64,000 nt of DNA, from positions 31,262,501 to 31,326,500 of the forward strand of contig CM068317.1 in NCBI GenBank assembly GCA_034766995.1, in the 5' to 3' direction. Within the stretch, counting starts at the first letter, position 1; the number at the start of each line of letters is the position of its first letter. Below, one piece after another: positions 1 through 41,747 of the stretch. This DNA is from Acanthacorydalis orientalis. Its lineage: Eukaryota; Arthropoda; Insecta; Megaloptera; Corydalidae. The notes under the pieces were generated by a model, which was given only the letters and a program-made list of their open reading frames with translations, made no database searches and was not told where the DNA came from. The position numbers and the translations under genes were made by a program.

Positions 1-1089
1 AAAATAACCATGTTGACGTACAAAGAATTGAAATTTTGTTTCAATACCAAGAACACATAAAAGATTGACTGAAGTTTAAAATTGGAAACGAGAGAAATCG
101 CATGAAGAAACAATAAATCTTTTTATTTTAAATTTAGAAAGACGTACGAAAATTAGAGTGAATCACATCAAAACAAGAAATAACTAAATTGAACAACGCA
201 TTTAAAATGAGATAAAGTGATAAATGGAAAATAGTTGAAATCTAGTTAGTCTTAAATAATGAGAAATCGAAACGGGGATTAACTAATATTTATAGTTTGA
301 TAATTTAAAGAATTGTTTTAGAAATATTTACACTGCATATGAAATTAATTTGGCATGTGATAAAAGTAATTGTATACAGTAAGAAAAAAAAACAAGTCAT
401 TTTGTCAATTAAATACAAACAATTTATGTTTTAATATATTATTTTGAAGCATGACTTGCGAAATGATTGAATGAATAAAATTTAATAATCATTATTTATG
501 TGAACAATCAACAATGGTCAGAGTGTAACTCTTAAAGAACAATGCAGAATCAAATCAAATTACAGTTAAATTAAAAAAAATCGTTTTCGTACTAGTAGAA
601 TAACCATAATATTGTGTTCTGCATAAATTTCATTAGGTTTATTTATTTTGAGTTCAGTTACTATTTTTATTCAGATTCCAGTATATTTTTACAATTTCAC
701 AATAACTATTAATTTTCATTATATTTTTGGATAGATATACGTATTACAGTGATGTAGGAATATTTACATAAATATATAGTATTAATATATTATAATCAGT
801 CTTTGTCAATCCACTCCTGGATAAATGATTTAGATTTTTTCAAATTAAAGAATCTAATACAGTACACATTCCTAAATCTTTTCTGATATTTTTTTTTGAT
901 TTATTCCATTTGTCTCGAACATTTTTTTATTTCTTTGGGTTCCAGTCAATAATTTCTGTTGTCCGTGTGTTTTTTTCTTGTTATATATTCCTCTCAATTT
1001 CATTTAAAAAATATGTACTATTTTCATTATGTCTAACACTCTAGTGTTTTCTTAATGCGCTTTATTTTATTAACTGTTTTTTTTTTGGT

Positions 1090-1092
<3 letters not shown>
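1..1092. other. AT-rich intergenic DNA, no gene seen
   Basis: Very AT-rich sequence with frequent stops in all frames and no splice-flanked open frame. I see no repeat, RNA gene or transposon signature in it. Confidence 0.6.

Positions 1093-1148
<56 letters not shown>
1093..1148. repeat. (AT)n microsatellite
   Basis: An uninterrupted alternating AT run. Open frames of alternating Tyr and Ile through this and similar arrays are artefacts. Confidence 0.95.
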
Positions 1149-1150
<2 letters not shown>

Positions 1151-1318
1151 TTCAATCTTTCTATTTTTTGTATGAAATCATTATTTTTTTTGATATTTCG
1201 AACCAATGTTTAAATTTCATTATAGAATACATTGATCAAATACTTTTTGTATTTGCATTTTAATTTTTCGGGCTACACTTTCAGTGAATAATTGATCCTT
1301 AATAATAATTTTACCTCC

Positions 1319-1320
<2 letters not shown>

Positions 1321-1396
<76 letters not shown>
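1321..1396. repeat. (AT)n microsatellite
   Basis: Pure AT dinucleotide run of about 38 units. Confidence 0.95.
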
Positions 1397-1402
<6 letters not shown>

Positions 1403-2737
1403 CAAAATAAATGTTACATAAAAAGTAAAGAAAATAAAATATTTTAATAATAAAAAAATATAATATATCTATTTATATTATTGTCACATTAGTTTGAATT
1501 TTTGAATATTTAGTCACATTTTATTACAAAAAAGTTGTATAATATAATGAAGGTTGGTATAAATGAATACATTTTATGCGAAAGGGGTGTAAATTTGAAA
1601 TCTATTTAATGTAATTGTTTCAAATCTATTCTAAAATTTAGTGCAAAATATGTACTTATGTTTTTAGATAAAAGGTAGTTTTAATATAACGACTTTTTAT
1701 ATTATTTTTGTCCAATAAAATCTCTCTCTCTCTTTCTTCCTCTCCCTTCCACTCTCTTTTACTCGTCCCCTTCTCTCTCTCAAATATATAAACATTAGTA
1801 TTATATAGCCATTTGAATAAAATTGAGTATATGCAAATCTATGGTAATTTAAATAAGAAATGGACCTTTTCAGAATTAAGTTTAAATTCACCTTACAAAA
1901 TACAATTTTCAACAATTTTCTTCATCATAAATAATTGATAATCAATTGTTGGAAATTTTTAATTAAAAAAGGTTTTTGTATTTTATGAGGTTATTGAAAA
2001 GTTTATCTGTAAAAGTGAATTGTGCCACAGTTCCAAAAAGTATGTGTATATAGTATATGTTCTTTAAGCAATTATAAATTCATATTGCATGGACAGAATC
2101 ACCTTTTAAAGAATCTTACGTAGAGTAAAAGGTTAACTAAACTATCTAATTAACACACTTGACAGAAACTGGAATATTACAAAATTTCTCTTAAATAGAA
2201 TAATTACAGTTCTGTCATTCATCTGTCCATTCATTGATTTATTGCCAATGCTAAGTAACGTTCAAATATTTTAATTACACTCTATGATCAATTATCAATA
2301 CCTGTATTAATTTTCTATACGTATTTATCAGCAATTCATTACTACGTACGCATGTTTGTGAAGACATACACTTTCACTTTTGCTTGGAGATATTTTTAAG
2401 AAATATGAATTTCACAGATGTAAACACGCACGCATGCACGCATGTTGACTATTCATATTATATATATATATATATATATAACTAATAAATTATTTATTTA
2501 AAATTGATGATTACTATTCGAGTATAAATTATTTATTTGAGTAGACTATTTTATAGAATCATATTAAAAAATTTCGATAATGTTATCCAATTATGGGAAT
2601 ATTGAGGTTCCAAACATTATTGTTTGTTTCAATTTTATATTCTTTAATAATATTCATCAGTTTCATCAGAGGTCATATAAACAAAAATAAATTTAATTTA
2701 TTGTATTTTGTAAAGAAATATAATAATAATAAAACAT
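1397..2737. other. AT-rich intergenic DNA with a polypyrimidine tract
   Basis: No gene is visible. A C/T-only-rich tract lies at about 1721-1781 (CT runs broken by TTTC and CCTT blocks), and a short (AT)n run at about 2458-2480. The rest is unstructured AT-rich DNA up to the tRNA pair. Confidence 0.55.
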
Positions 2738-2808
2738 TGCACTGCCCGGGAATCGAACCCGGGTCGCAAGAATGGGAATCTTGCATGATACCACTACACC
2801 AGCAGTGC
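2738..2808 (-). tRNA. tRNA-Gly (CCC anticodon)
   Basis: On the minus strand a full cloverleaf can be drawn. The acceptor stem GCACTGC pairs with GCAGTGC, the D arm carries GTGTAGTGGT (box A), and the anticodon stem CAAGA/TCTTG closes the loop TTCCCAT, giving anticodon CCC. The T arm is CCGGG-TTCGATT-CCCGG (box B), and the discriminator base is A. A TTTT terminator follows at 2734-2731 on the transcribed strand. There is no intron. It is divergently oriented to the tRNA-Gly at 2902, 93 bp away. Confidence 0.95.
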
Positions 2809-2901
2809 GTACATATACATTTTATTTAAGCTGTATATAAATGTATAGTGGTATTACAAATATGCTTGGTGATATTCTGTTATAATGCTGTACGAATAGA
2901 T

Positions 2902-2973
2902 GCGATGGTGGTGTAATGGTCAGCATAGTTGCCTTCCAAGCAGTTGATCCGGGTTCGATTCCCGGCCATCGCA
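2902..2973 (+). tRNA. tRNA-Gly (TCC anticodon)
   Basis: Cloverleaf with acceptor stem GCGATGG/CCATCGC, D arm GTGTAATGGTCAGC, anticodon stem-loop around CCTTCCAAG (anticodon TCC) and T arm CCGGG-TTCGATT-CCCGG, with discriminator A. A pol III T5 terminator is at 2981-2985. No intron. It is an isoacceptor of the divergent neighbour at 2738, so this is a two-gene glycine tRNA cluster. Confidence 0.95.
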
Positions 2974-3591
2974 TGATTACTTTTTATTGTTTATTATAAA
3001 TAAGAATAATTCGGGTACTTTCATTGTATAATAAATATTAATATATTGATAATCAATTTCAAAATTAATTAAACCTAAAACAGTATACATAGGTTACAAT
3101 TTAATTGTGATATGTTGAGTTTTTACGTTGATATTTTATTGCTATATTCAATAATTATTTTGTGTTTTTAAATTATTTTATCAGTATTTTTCAATTTCAT
3201 AAAAGTGACTGATGATAGTGCAAAATCGACAAAAATTAGTATGTAGTTCTTTGATATCGTTTTTTTTTTAAAAAAAATAATGTACTTAACAAAATTATTC
3301 GTAACTATATAATCAGTAAATTGATTATATCATAAATATAGTATATTTTTAAAGTGTTATCAAATTAGTGATAAAGGTCATATAGCATTATTTTTTTATT
3401 TGCAATATCTTATATTAGATAACTATGGTATGAGGATCTCATAACAGTGCCCTGGTTTTTAATAACATATAAAAAAATTCTGAAATTTACTTTATTTCAA
3501 TGGCATAATATTTTTACTGACCAGAAATCATTCGACTTTGAACATCAATCAGTTATATTGTAGATGCAACATACATATGTGAATATATTTA

Positions 3592-3594
<3 letters not shown>
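2974..3594. other. AT-rich intergenic DNA, nothing seen
   Basis: Apart from the tRNA terminator I find no gene, repeat or structure. Confidence 0.5.
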
Positions 3595-3781
<187 letters not shown>

Positions 3782-4040
3782 CTCTTATAATGTTTATTTC
3801 AAGCTCTATAGTGGAATTAAATGTTCGCTTTTAAAACTAAGAAATGAAAATGATTTCACTTATTTCATTTTTTTTTATTTTTGTACTCTATTGTCGTTGG
3901 TACTTATTGTTTTTGGCCGAAAATAGAATCATGTATATGTTAAAGATTTAATAGATAAGATTTTTTTATAAAAAATAGTCTTTTTATATATTAACATTTT
4001 TACTTAACATGTAAAAAATATACATAAAATACATGCATGT

Positions 4041-33458
<29,418 letters not shown>

Positions 33459-34307
33459 GTGATATCTATAATAAAAATTCACTCTTATGTTATGATTGAA
33501 CTGAGTAGAGAAATAGTGTCAATAGTTAAATATAAATTTGAGGTATGTAAACAAATTAATAAAAAGTTTGGCAAATTTTGTATATAATGAATAAATGAGT
33601 GAATATTTTAACAACTGAATATTTTAAAATTTTAAAGATTACATTTTTTGAATTTATAACTTTCGATAAACATGTATAAAATAAAATTTTATTTTTGTTA
33701 AAAACCCGATAAAAAATATCTACTTTTAATAATTTTTGACCAATTATTTTGAATTATTTAAATATGTAAGTAAATTCTTATTGAAAAAAATATGTTTTTA
33801 AAGATAAAAAGTTTATTCATTACTGCAATCTTGTCGCTGAAATTTGTTAACATCATCAAATTTAGACATTGAATAAGGATATTTTTTATTTTAACAATTA
33901 CAATCATTTCAATTAATTAATGTATAAACAGAACAGAAAAAAGTAAAATTTCAATGTGAAAAAAAAACACATTGAAATGAAAAATATTTTTATAATAAAA
34001 GTTTCTAAATTGTACTTTTACAAATAACTTTTAATGTATATGTAATGATAATTTGGAGAATTTTTATTTATAGTTAAATAAGTAGAAATGAAAGTTTTTT
34101 ATGATTACAGGGCACAATGTGTAACCTAAAACTGCCCTCTAATACGCCTCATGTGGAACAAAAAAATTGTTCTTTATGTAAAACTGTGCATAGTACTATA
34201 AAAAATATTTTAAATATGATAACGGTGCAAGTTTTTTTTTAATTTAATATGTACAGTAAGGGAATTAAATAGACCTTGATTGGCATTATTTTATTTTACG
34301 TATAAAA
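33459..34307 (+). other. NADK 3' UTR and 3' flank
   Basis: AT-rich, with candidate AATAAA signals in the first 140 bp. No further gene is seen. Confidence 0.5.
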
Positions 34308-34331
34308 CATATATATATATATATGTATGTG

Positions 34332-34374
<43 letters not shown>

Positions 34375-34383
34375 ATATATATG

Positions 34384-34477
<94 letters not shown>

Positions 34478-34590
34478 GGATATTGAATGTGTGAGATATT
34501 ATATGTATGTAAGGATGTATGTCATGTTTAATATTTATGTATGTATGTATATATGTGTGTATATATATGTGTATATATATATATATATAA
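34308..34590. repeat. Compound (AT)n microsatellite with GTAT interruptions
   Basis: Long AT runs at about 34308-34472, then GTATGTATATAT-type variants to about 34590. Confidence 0.95.
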
Positions 34591-35321
34591 TATACATTGA
34601 AATATAATTACAACAATAATTTCAAACAATATTTCAAAAGTCTATAAGAACATATTATATAACCTTTATTTATTTTCTTTTCAGTGGGTAGTATATTGTA
34701 GATTTTTTTGAAAAAATGTATATTTTAGTAAAAATAATCTGACCAACGATCATTAACGCCAATCATGTAGGTCAATAAGGTAATAATATTAATTACTTTT
34801 TATAAAATGTGTTATAGAATTTATATTTATTACAATAATTGACATCTGTGAAAAATATTTAATATAAAAAAAAATATGTATAAGTAATAAGTTACTATGT
34901 TGCAAATATTTTTGTTATTTTAAATAAATAAAGAAATTTTATATATAAATATTTATTTAATTCAGTTAAAATACTCTAAACATTATTGTTGTATGTGCAT
35001 AAATTAAAATTATACTGTTTATTTAAACATGACTATTAAATGATATGCTAAAAATACTCTTTATGATGTAAAATCCATTTTTAAAAATAAATTTAAATAC
35101 CTAATAGTAAATTTTATGCTCTTTCAAACAACATTTAGTATAGGTTTGTCAGACATTCCGTATGAACAGGACTGTCCTATACTTTACGTTGAATTTTGCT
35201 GTCCAATATATTTTCAAGGACAGCATAATGTTACGTATTTTAATGAAAAGATAAAATTATAAAACTATCTATCATTAGGGAAATGCAATAGAAAGAATTA
35301 TACATTTATTTGAGCACTTAA
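34591..35321. other. AT-rich intergenic DNA
   Basis: Nothing firm. 35140-35240 contains repeated AGGACTGTCC/GGACAGCA text of unknown origin. Confidence 0.4.
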
Positions 35322-35464
35322 ATCGGTGTAATGGTTGTTCCAAAAATTTCGTGCTGGGGATGAGAGCTATGAAGATGAAGAACAACACCACTAACAAACA
35401 TGTAGGAAAATCAAGTATATATGAATTTGAAGGTCATTAACTGCAATTATTCTTCTACCAACTT
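35322..35464 (+). mobile_element. Mariner fragment related to the 19.5 kb copy
   Basis: Contains GGTTGTTCCAAAAATTTCGT and GATGAGAGCTATGAAGATG (the WFQKFR...EDG region), then skips to AACTGCAATTATTCTTCTAC, the right terminal repeat. It is deleted even more than the 515-bp copy. Confidence 0.75.
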
Positions 35465-35935
35465 ACTACAAATAGAACAAAAATATGTGTTGGGAAACTA
35501 AGAAAATTATAGAATGTTTTTTTGCCAGATTTTGTTATCAGCATACTCTCTTATTGTATCTTCAGAAGATAACGATCTTGTTATGTCTACTTCAATTGAT
35601 AAAAAAGAAAAGAAATCTAATCTTTCTTCATGAATGTGGGATCAAAATTTATTTTTGATTAAAAATAATTTGGAAAAATTCCTCTTAGCTTCACAACTTG
35701 TAATAGAAAAAGTCATGTAAATTTTCAAAATAATTGACATATATGTAAGGGTACTACACTCGCCTGTGACAGGGGCTCGAAGGGCTTGTGCTTACTTGAG
35801 TTCCAAGCATGAATGCTTATGACTCAGGTTGCACATATTCTAATTAATAAAGTAGGTAAAGTATTTATATGCGATTGTAGACTTGTGTATTTGCAAAAAG
35901 TAAAGTATTGTAGAAGGGAGAATAAAACCAAATAT
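35465..35935. other. AT-rich intergenic DNA
   Basis: A moderately GC-richer patch at 35755-35840 has short inverted repeats (AAGCATGAATGCTT). Nothing assigned. Confidence 0.4.
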
Positions 35936-36465
35936 AGTGCTGTATAGACCAGTCGTGAAAGAATTATTAAACAAAGTGAACGTAAAAATCCAGCAACTAA
36001 TTCAAACTTGTCAGTATATATTTTAATGGTTTATGTATATTTGTACACAAAATTAAAATCGGTTCACAATGGATACCGAAAAAGTTCAAAAAACCGTTGA
36101 AAAAACGTGTTTTTCGTACTTCAAATAGGCAAATTAATAAAAATCCGCCAACAAATTCATATTGGCCGATGCGTATTTTAATGCTTTATATACATTCGCA
36201 AACAAAATTAAAGTCTGTTGACAATCGAAACCGAAAATTCACAAAAAATCGCTGAAATATGTGTTTTTCTTGTTTAAAGTATACAAATTATTCAAAAACC
36301 GCCAACAAATTCATACTGATAGATGTGTGTTTTAATGCTGTATGTCTATTTGTAGTAAAAATTAACAAGTTCACAACGGATAACGAAAAAGTCAAAAAAC
36401 CGCAAAAAAAACATTTTTTCTAGCTTAAAGTATTCAAATTGTTCAAATATCTGGCCACTAATTCA
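35936..36465. repeat. ~154-bp tandem repeat, about 3.4 copies
   Basis: The motif CCRSCAACWAATTC recurs at 35990, 36145 and 36299 and, as CTGGCCACTAATTC, at 36451, spacings 155, 154 and 152 bp. Between these, TTTTAATGSTKTATG and AAAACCG blocks also recur in order. Units are diverged by roughly a quarter. Confidence 0.8.
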
Positions 36466-36779
36466 GGTGCCAGATTTTTGCGGTGTGTGGGTGTGTGTGT
36501 ATGTATAAATATTAGTGAATTATTATTTTTGAAAATGTGTCATTTTGTTTTTATTTCATCAATGTATAAGTATGCATTATTATCATTGCAAACTAATTGT
36601 AAGAAAAGATAAATAGAATTTAAAAGATAATAGAATTTGTTGCGTTTGTTTTGTAAAATACTGTAAATAATATACAAACATATAATAATAATATATATTG
36701 CAGTTTCTGATGAAGTTACACTTAAGTAATTTACAAATTCGACTTACGTAAAATTCAAGTTACGTAGAAGTTTATTGAC

Positions 36780-36790
36780 TATATATATAT

Positions 36791-36855
<65 letters not shown>

Positions 36856-36866
36856 TATATATATAT
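36780..36866. repeat. (ATACAT)n microsatellite flanked by (AT)n
   Basis: A hexanucleotide ATACAT run of about ten units between short AT runs. Confidence 0.95.
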
Positions 36867-36902
36867 GAATTGATTTTATGCATAAGATATATTTTTAAAA
36901 TT

Positions 36903-36968
36903 AATATTAAGTCGATAGAAAAAAATTGCAGTTTATGATCGTCAAATTCATATAAAACACCGCAATTC
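36903..36968 (-). mobile_element. Short mariner end remnant
   Basis: AGAAAAAAATTGCAGTTTAT and GTCAAATTCATATAAAA are the reverse complement of the right end of the 19.5 kb mariner. Only about 65 bp remain. Confidence 0.6.
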
Positions 36969-37189
36969 TTTTTTTAATGGCCTAATATTTGCTGTATTTT
37001 TTTGTACAAAAATGTCCGGTATTCATTATATTGACTACCGGATTGGTTATTGATTTATTCAGTGATAAATCAAGAAAAAATAAATACAAAATTGTAATTA
37101 TTCGAAGTATAATATTTTTCCTATAAAATAAATCGGTTTCGTTTGACCTAGTTTTGAAAATTGTATCCAAGCCTCATAACAAAGCCGCG

Positions 37190-37329
37190 GTGTCAGCATA
37201 TTATATAATTCGCTCCTGCTGCGTCATCAGTCGACCGGCTTGCAGCAACCGGCGCGACGCATTTCTGTATCGGACACCGCAGCTGCATCACGTTGTTCAA
37301 GAAATTTCCTGTACAGTCGTATTTAATTG
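37190..37329 (+). promoter_or_regulatory. Candidate noncoding first exon and promoter of gene 2 (distal)
   Basis: A CpG-containing stretch (GCCGCGGTG, GGCGCGACGC) stands out from AT-rich surroundings and ends in TCGTATTTAATTG before a GTATGT donor at 37330. The end matches that of the candidate exon at 38142. No transcript evidence; start unknown. Confidence 0.35.
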
Positions 37330-37999
37330 GTATGTAATTGTAGTTTTTTCATTATAATTTTTAAATATGTGTTTGAATGTAACGAAATTAAAATCATTTA
37401 ATTATTTTTTAACAAATTTCCCAAATAACTACATTTTTTAACGTAAAATATGTTATCTATCGATGTATGTACTTGAACATCTTTTTTTCCCTTTCATTTT
37501 ATTAAATTAGGAACATTTAATACTGTATTCAAAATTTAAGAATTCGTTTACACATTAATTTCTCATAAAATATTTTACGATTATGGATTTTATTTAGTTT
37601 ATCAAATTATAAATATTTACTATTTTATTTCAAATGTTATTTTTCGTACATTTTTTTACAATATTTCGTCATTTTGGGTAAATACTAGTCTTTTTTTATT
37701 TTTATTTTATCGAATAAGAAATATCTAACAATCTTATACGATATATTTTTCTGGTAATATTCTATTTAATATTTCGTGTATTTCTCTTTGTATGAAAATA
37801 TATGGTATTTATTATTAAATTATTAATAATAATGATGATAAATACTATATTAATAAAAGTATTTATTATTGTAAATGTGGTGAAAAGATTAAGTATTGCC
37901 TGTGTTCGTTCGTTATGTATTATCTTTCATGTTAAGAATATTGTTTGCTCTGCTTGTACCAAAGTCGTAAAATATTTTACGTAACTCGTTCCCCTTCTC

Positions 38000-38142
38000 T
38001 GTACACATACGTCACTGGTACCGTTACAAATCGTGCCGACTAGGCTTCCGTTTAGTTGTTCTTTCTACTTTGCTATTGGAAGTTAAACGTGCAAGACGTT
38101 GTAGTTAACAATTTTATTTTTCGATATGGTCGTTTTTAATTG
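38000..38142 (+). promoter_or_regulatory. Candidate noncoding first exon and promoter of gene 2 (proximal)
   Basis: A less AT-rich stretch (CGTCACTGGTACCGTTAC, CGTGCCGACTAGGC) ends TCGTTTTTAATTG before GTAAGA at 38143. ACGTTGT plus TCGTWTTTAATTG-GTA is shared with the 37.3 kb candidate, so the two may be duplicated alternative first exons. Confidence 0.35.
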
Positions 38143-38283
38143 GTAAGAAGTATTATTTTTTCGTTAAAAACTATTAAAATTAGAAGCCTTAAATAATTTA
38201 TGAAAATTATTTTTGATTATTGAATAATTATTTTGCATTTTTTATTATTTTTGTAGAATATTTTACCACTGCTTATACATGTA

Positions 38284-39206
38284 TATACATATGCACACAC
38301 ACACAACACGTGCACATGTGCACACACACACACAACACGTGCACATGTGCACACACACAAACACGTGCACATGTGCACACACACACACACTCACAACACG
38401 TGCACATGTGCACACACACACACACACTCACAACACGTGCACATGTGCACACACACACACACACTCACAACACGTGCACATGTGCACACACACACGCACA
38501 CACAACACGTGCACATGTGCACACACACACGCACACACAACACGTGCACATGTGCACACACACACACACACAAGTGCACATGTGCACACACACACACACA
38601 CACAAGTGCACATGTGCACACACAAGTGCACATGTGCACACACACACACACAAGTGCACATGTGCACACACACACACACAAGTGCACATGTGCACACCAC
38701 ACACACAACACGTGCACATGTGCACACACACACAACACGTGCACATGTGCACACCACACACACAACACGTGCACATGTGCACACACACACACACAACACG
38801 TGCACATGTGCACACACACACAACACGTGCACATGTGCACACACACACACACACAACACGTGCACATGTGCACACACACACACACAACACGTGCACACAC
38901 ACACAACACGTGCACATGTGCACACACACAACACGTGCACATGTGCACACAACATGTGCACACACACACGCACACACAACACGTGCACATGTGCACACAC
39001 ACACGCACACACAACACGTGCACATGTGCACACACACACGCACACACAACACGTGCACATGTGCACACACACACGCACACACAACACGTGCACATGTACA
39101 CACACACACAGGTACACACACCCACACACACACGTGTGTGTGTGTACCTACACACACACACACAGGTGCACACACAGATCCACACACAGATAGATACACA
39201 CACACA
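38284..39206. repeat. CA-rich minisatellite with palindromic CACGTGCACATGTGCAC core
   Basis: About two dozen copies of the perfect palindrome GTGCACATGTGCAC sit in variable-length (CA)n spacers, giving units of about 26-45 bp. Most copies are preceded by AACAC, creating a CACGTG E-box; a block near 38570-38690 has AAGTG instead. Near 39120-39150 the strand flips briefly to GTGTGTGT. Five of six frames stay open for 230-360 codons, which is a repeat artefact. Confidence 0.95.
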
Positions 39207-39289
39207 ATATTTGTTGTTTCTAGAATATTTAACAATTTAAATTTCATTCATACAATTGTACTCGTTTCTGACATACTGGCCATTGCTTC

Positions 39290-40275
39290 CATGGAAATCC
39301 TTTAGTACTTAACCAATGCTTAGTTTCCTATAGAAAGTGTTTTTGTTATGTGCACAGCCACTTGTGCACCATCTGTTGCGCATCTTCATTTTATCTGAAA
39401 GACTTTCTGCCCATTTACTTCTTTGAATGGTTTAAATAGGTAATAACCACTTGGAATGAAGTTTGGTGAATATGGCGGTTGAAGAAGACTTGAAATGCAA
39501 TTTCTCGATGGTCGCTACCATTACTCAGGCAGTACAGGCTTGAGCATTGTCATGTCGCAACAAGACATCATTACTTAGAACTGTTTGGACGTGACTACTG
39601 ATCAGAGATGATTTCTGGTGGACAACATTGCTACCAGGAGTTATCACCGATCAATAATCATTTTCAAATGCCAAGGACCTCTGCGTACCGACGTTTTGTT
39701 ACAACAATAATCCTCTGCTCTATGCCCGTGCAACGGTAGCGACCATTGAGAAACTGCATTGTGAAAGTCTTTCTCATCCGCCATACTAGCTGGACTTTAT
39801 TGAAAGTGATTACAATCTTTTTCGACTAGTCAGGGCCAATAAGTAGAATGTAGTTCTTTCAAGTCAGATGAAGTGTGACTGGTGGTGCATGAATTGTTCA
39901 GCAGTGACAGACTTTTTCGCTAAAGGAATCAAAGCACTAGTTGAGTGCTGTAAGACTTTTTTTGAACAAAATGGAGACTGTTGGAAGATAGTACAATTAT
40001 ATAATACCTCTTTGTAATAGACCATGAAAAGTGTGTATATATATAAAATATATATACGTATGTATATATATTTGAGACCTAAAAATTAGATGTACTGAAA
40101 AAATCTTTTCTGTATGTTGCATGGTAAAGCAGCAATGGATGTCATTGGTCGTGTGGAACTTGGATCTGTTTATAATTCCAAATCAACGAGATCCTTCGAC
40201 TAAATCTGTACATCTTGCCACTGGAGTTTGAGCTTGTATCACTCGGTCTCAACTTTCATCAGATCACCATATTTG
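39290..40275 (-). mobile_element. Degenerate mariner/Tc1-type transposase remnant
   Basis: The minus strand around 39560-39420 reads LLRHDNAQACTA, then EKLHF, PPYSPNFIPSGYYLFKPF in shifting frames, like the HDN...PPYSPDLAPSDYHLF core of mariner transposases. The third catalytic Asp position reads Ser-Gly. Many stops. I could not find convincing terminal repeats, so the borders are approximate. Confidence 0.6.
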
Positions 40276-40839
40276 AGCGGTAAAAATTATCACATTTTTA
40301 CATTAAAGTTATTAAACATTTAAATAGAATGAAATTAGAAAATTTTAATAAATTATTAACAATCTTTAAGAATTATTTTATATTGTTCATTACTTTTTTT
40401 TAGAATCTTTACTATCATGGATGAATATTTAAGTATAGAGTAGTTTTGTTTAATTCAAATTAAATTTGATAAATTGTTTTTTTAATTATTTTAAAATACG
40501 TTTTTTTTTAATTCTAATTTGTTATATATGTTCTTCTGATTACTGAAGTCGATTTGAAGATTCGTCGTATAACGATATATATTTCTAACATAACACGTTA
40601 GAAGCACTGAAGCAAAGTTAAAACCTCGTGATCGAGAAATATTAGTGGTTGATAAAAGATCATAAAATCAGTTTTCAGTATTGTAAATGTAAGTGCCTTG
40701 GGGTTGTGTATCGTGATCGCCCGATCACTTTAACTGTAAATTCATAAAAATCTTTTAGTGAATTCTTCAAATTCATTTTAAGATTGTCCGTGAGTACGAA
40801 CCAGATGTCTAATAAACGTAAAGCTGGGATTGCGTTAAG
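40276..40839. other. AT-rich DNA, nothing firm
   Basis: No gene. 40560-40760 is slightly less AT-rich and may belong to the retroelement-like stretch that follows. Confidence 0.4.
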
Positions 40840-41330
40840 GGTACAGGATATTTTGGTTTCACCTCTAGGTAGTACTTAAGCGATCGCACCCTTTGCTAAC
40901 TATAACCGTCTGTACGTTTTCGCCATCGAGAAGTCCTCAAACCTGGAGGTGCGAGGCAGTCTGTTTGTTTTGTCCTTTTTTTCAGGGTTTTTGTGTTGTT
41001 TTCCATAACCTTTATTTTATGAGACTCTTTCTGTCTCACTTCTCACTTGTGCTTTAGATTAGACTTTAGAGTAGGATTTTATGAGAGCGCTCTCTTTTTT
41101 TTTTGTAGCTTAGGTTTTTGACTAGGGTTTCAGGTTTCTTCGAGAATCGCATCCACATTCTTCGATGACATCACGAAAACGTACATTCGGTTGAGAAGTG
41201 CAGAGCGCTGGGCGAGAGTGGCGGGCTAGCACGTGGCTGGGGTATCCCCGGGCCTGTAATCCTACACGGGTGTTACTCGGATGCTTCGTACTTTGCTTTG
41301 CTTGTAGTTTTAAATTTATCTATACTCATT
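40840..41330 (+). mobile_element. GC-richer stretch resembling a non-LTR retrotransposon 3' UTR
   Basis: Contains a T-rich block, GTAGCTTAGGTTTTTGAC, GATGACATCACGAAAACG, GCGGGCTAGCACGTGGCTGG and CCCGGGCCTGTAATCC. The style is like the structured 3' tails of R1/I-group LINEs that I recall from arthropods. No reverse transcriptase reading frame lies upstream. This is an impression, not an alignment. Confidence 0.35.
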
Positions 41331-41747
41331 ATTTTAACGTTTTATTACTGGGGTAGGGTTTATTGTGAACATGTTTCACTAAACAGTAAACATAGTGGCT
41401 GACTAAACATGTACCACACTATTTGAACCATGGTTCCAGTTATTGAAGATGTGTATTGCATATTATATGTGTAATCAGAGGATACTGTTATAACAATATA
41501 TTTTGTAAAATGAAAAATGTTTAACATTCTGCATCGAATATTTAACACAAACATAATATTAAAAGTTCGTACAATTCATTAAATCGTAAAATCATTTTAT
41601 TACACTACTCCATACTTTAAAACGAATTTGGAAGATCGCCAGACCGATGTGGATATTAAATATTACGTAATAATGGCATAAAAAAGTAAGAAAAAATAAA
41701 TACACGATTCATTAATTACAGTTTGGTTAAAAATCATAAACTTTCAG

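Noticed and set aside
1220..1405. Minus-strand frame ending KVFDQCIL, similar to the LINE text KKIFDQCILPVL at 28.14 kb
   Set aside because: Only six to eight residues match, and flanking sequence shows no other LINE motif; likely coincidence.
38220..39305. Very long open frames (up to 361 codons) of His-Thr-Cys repeats on both strands
   Set aside because: They are the CA-rich minisatellite read in several frames; five frames are open at once, so openness reflects the repeat, not a protein.
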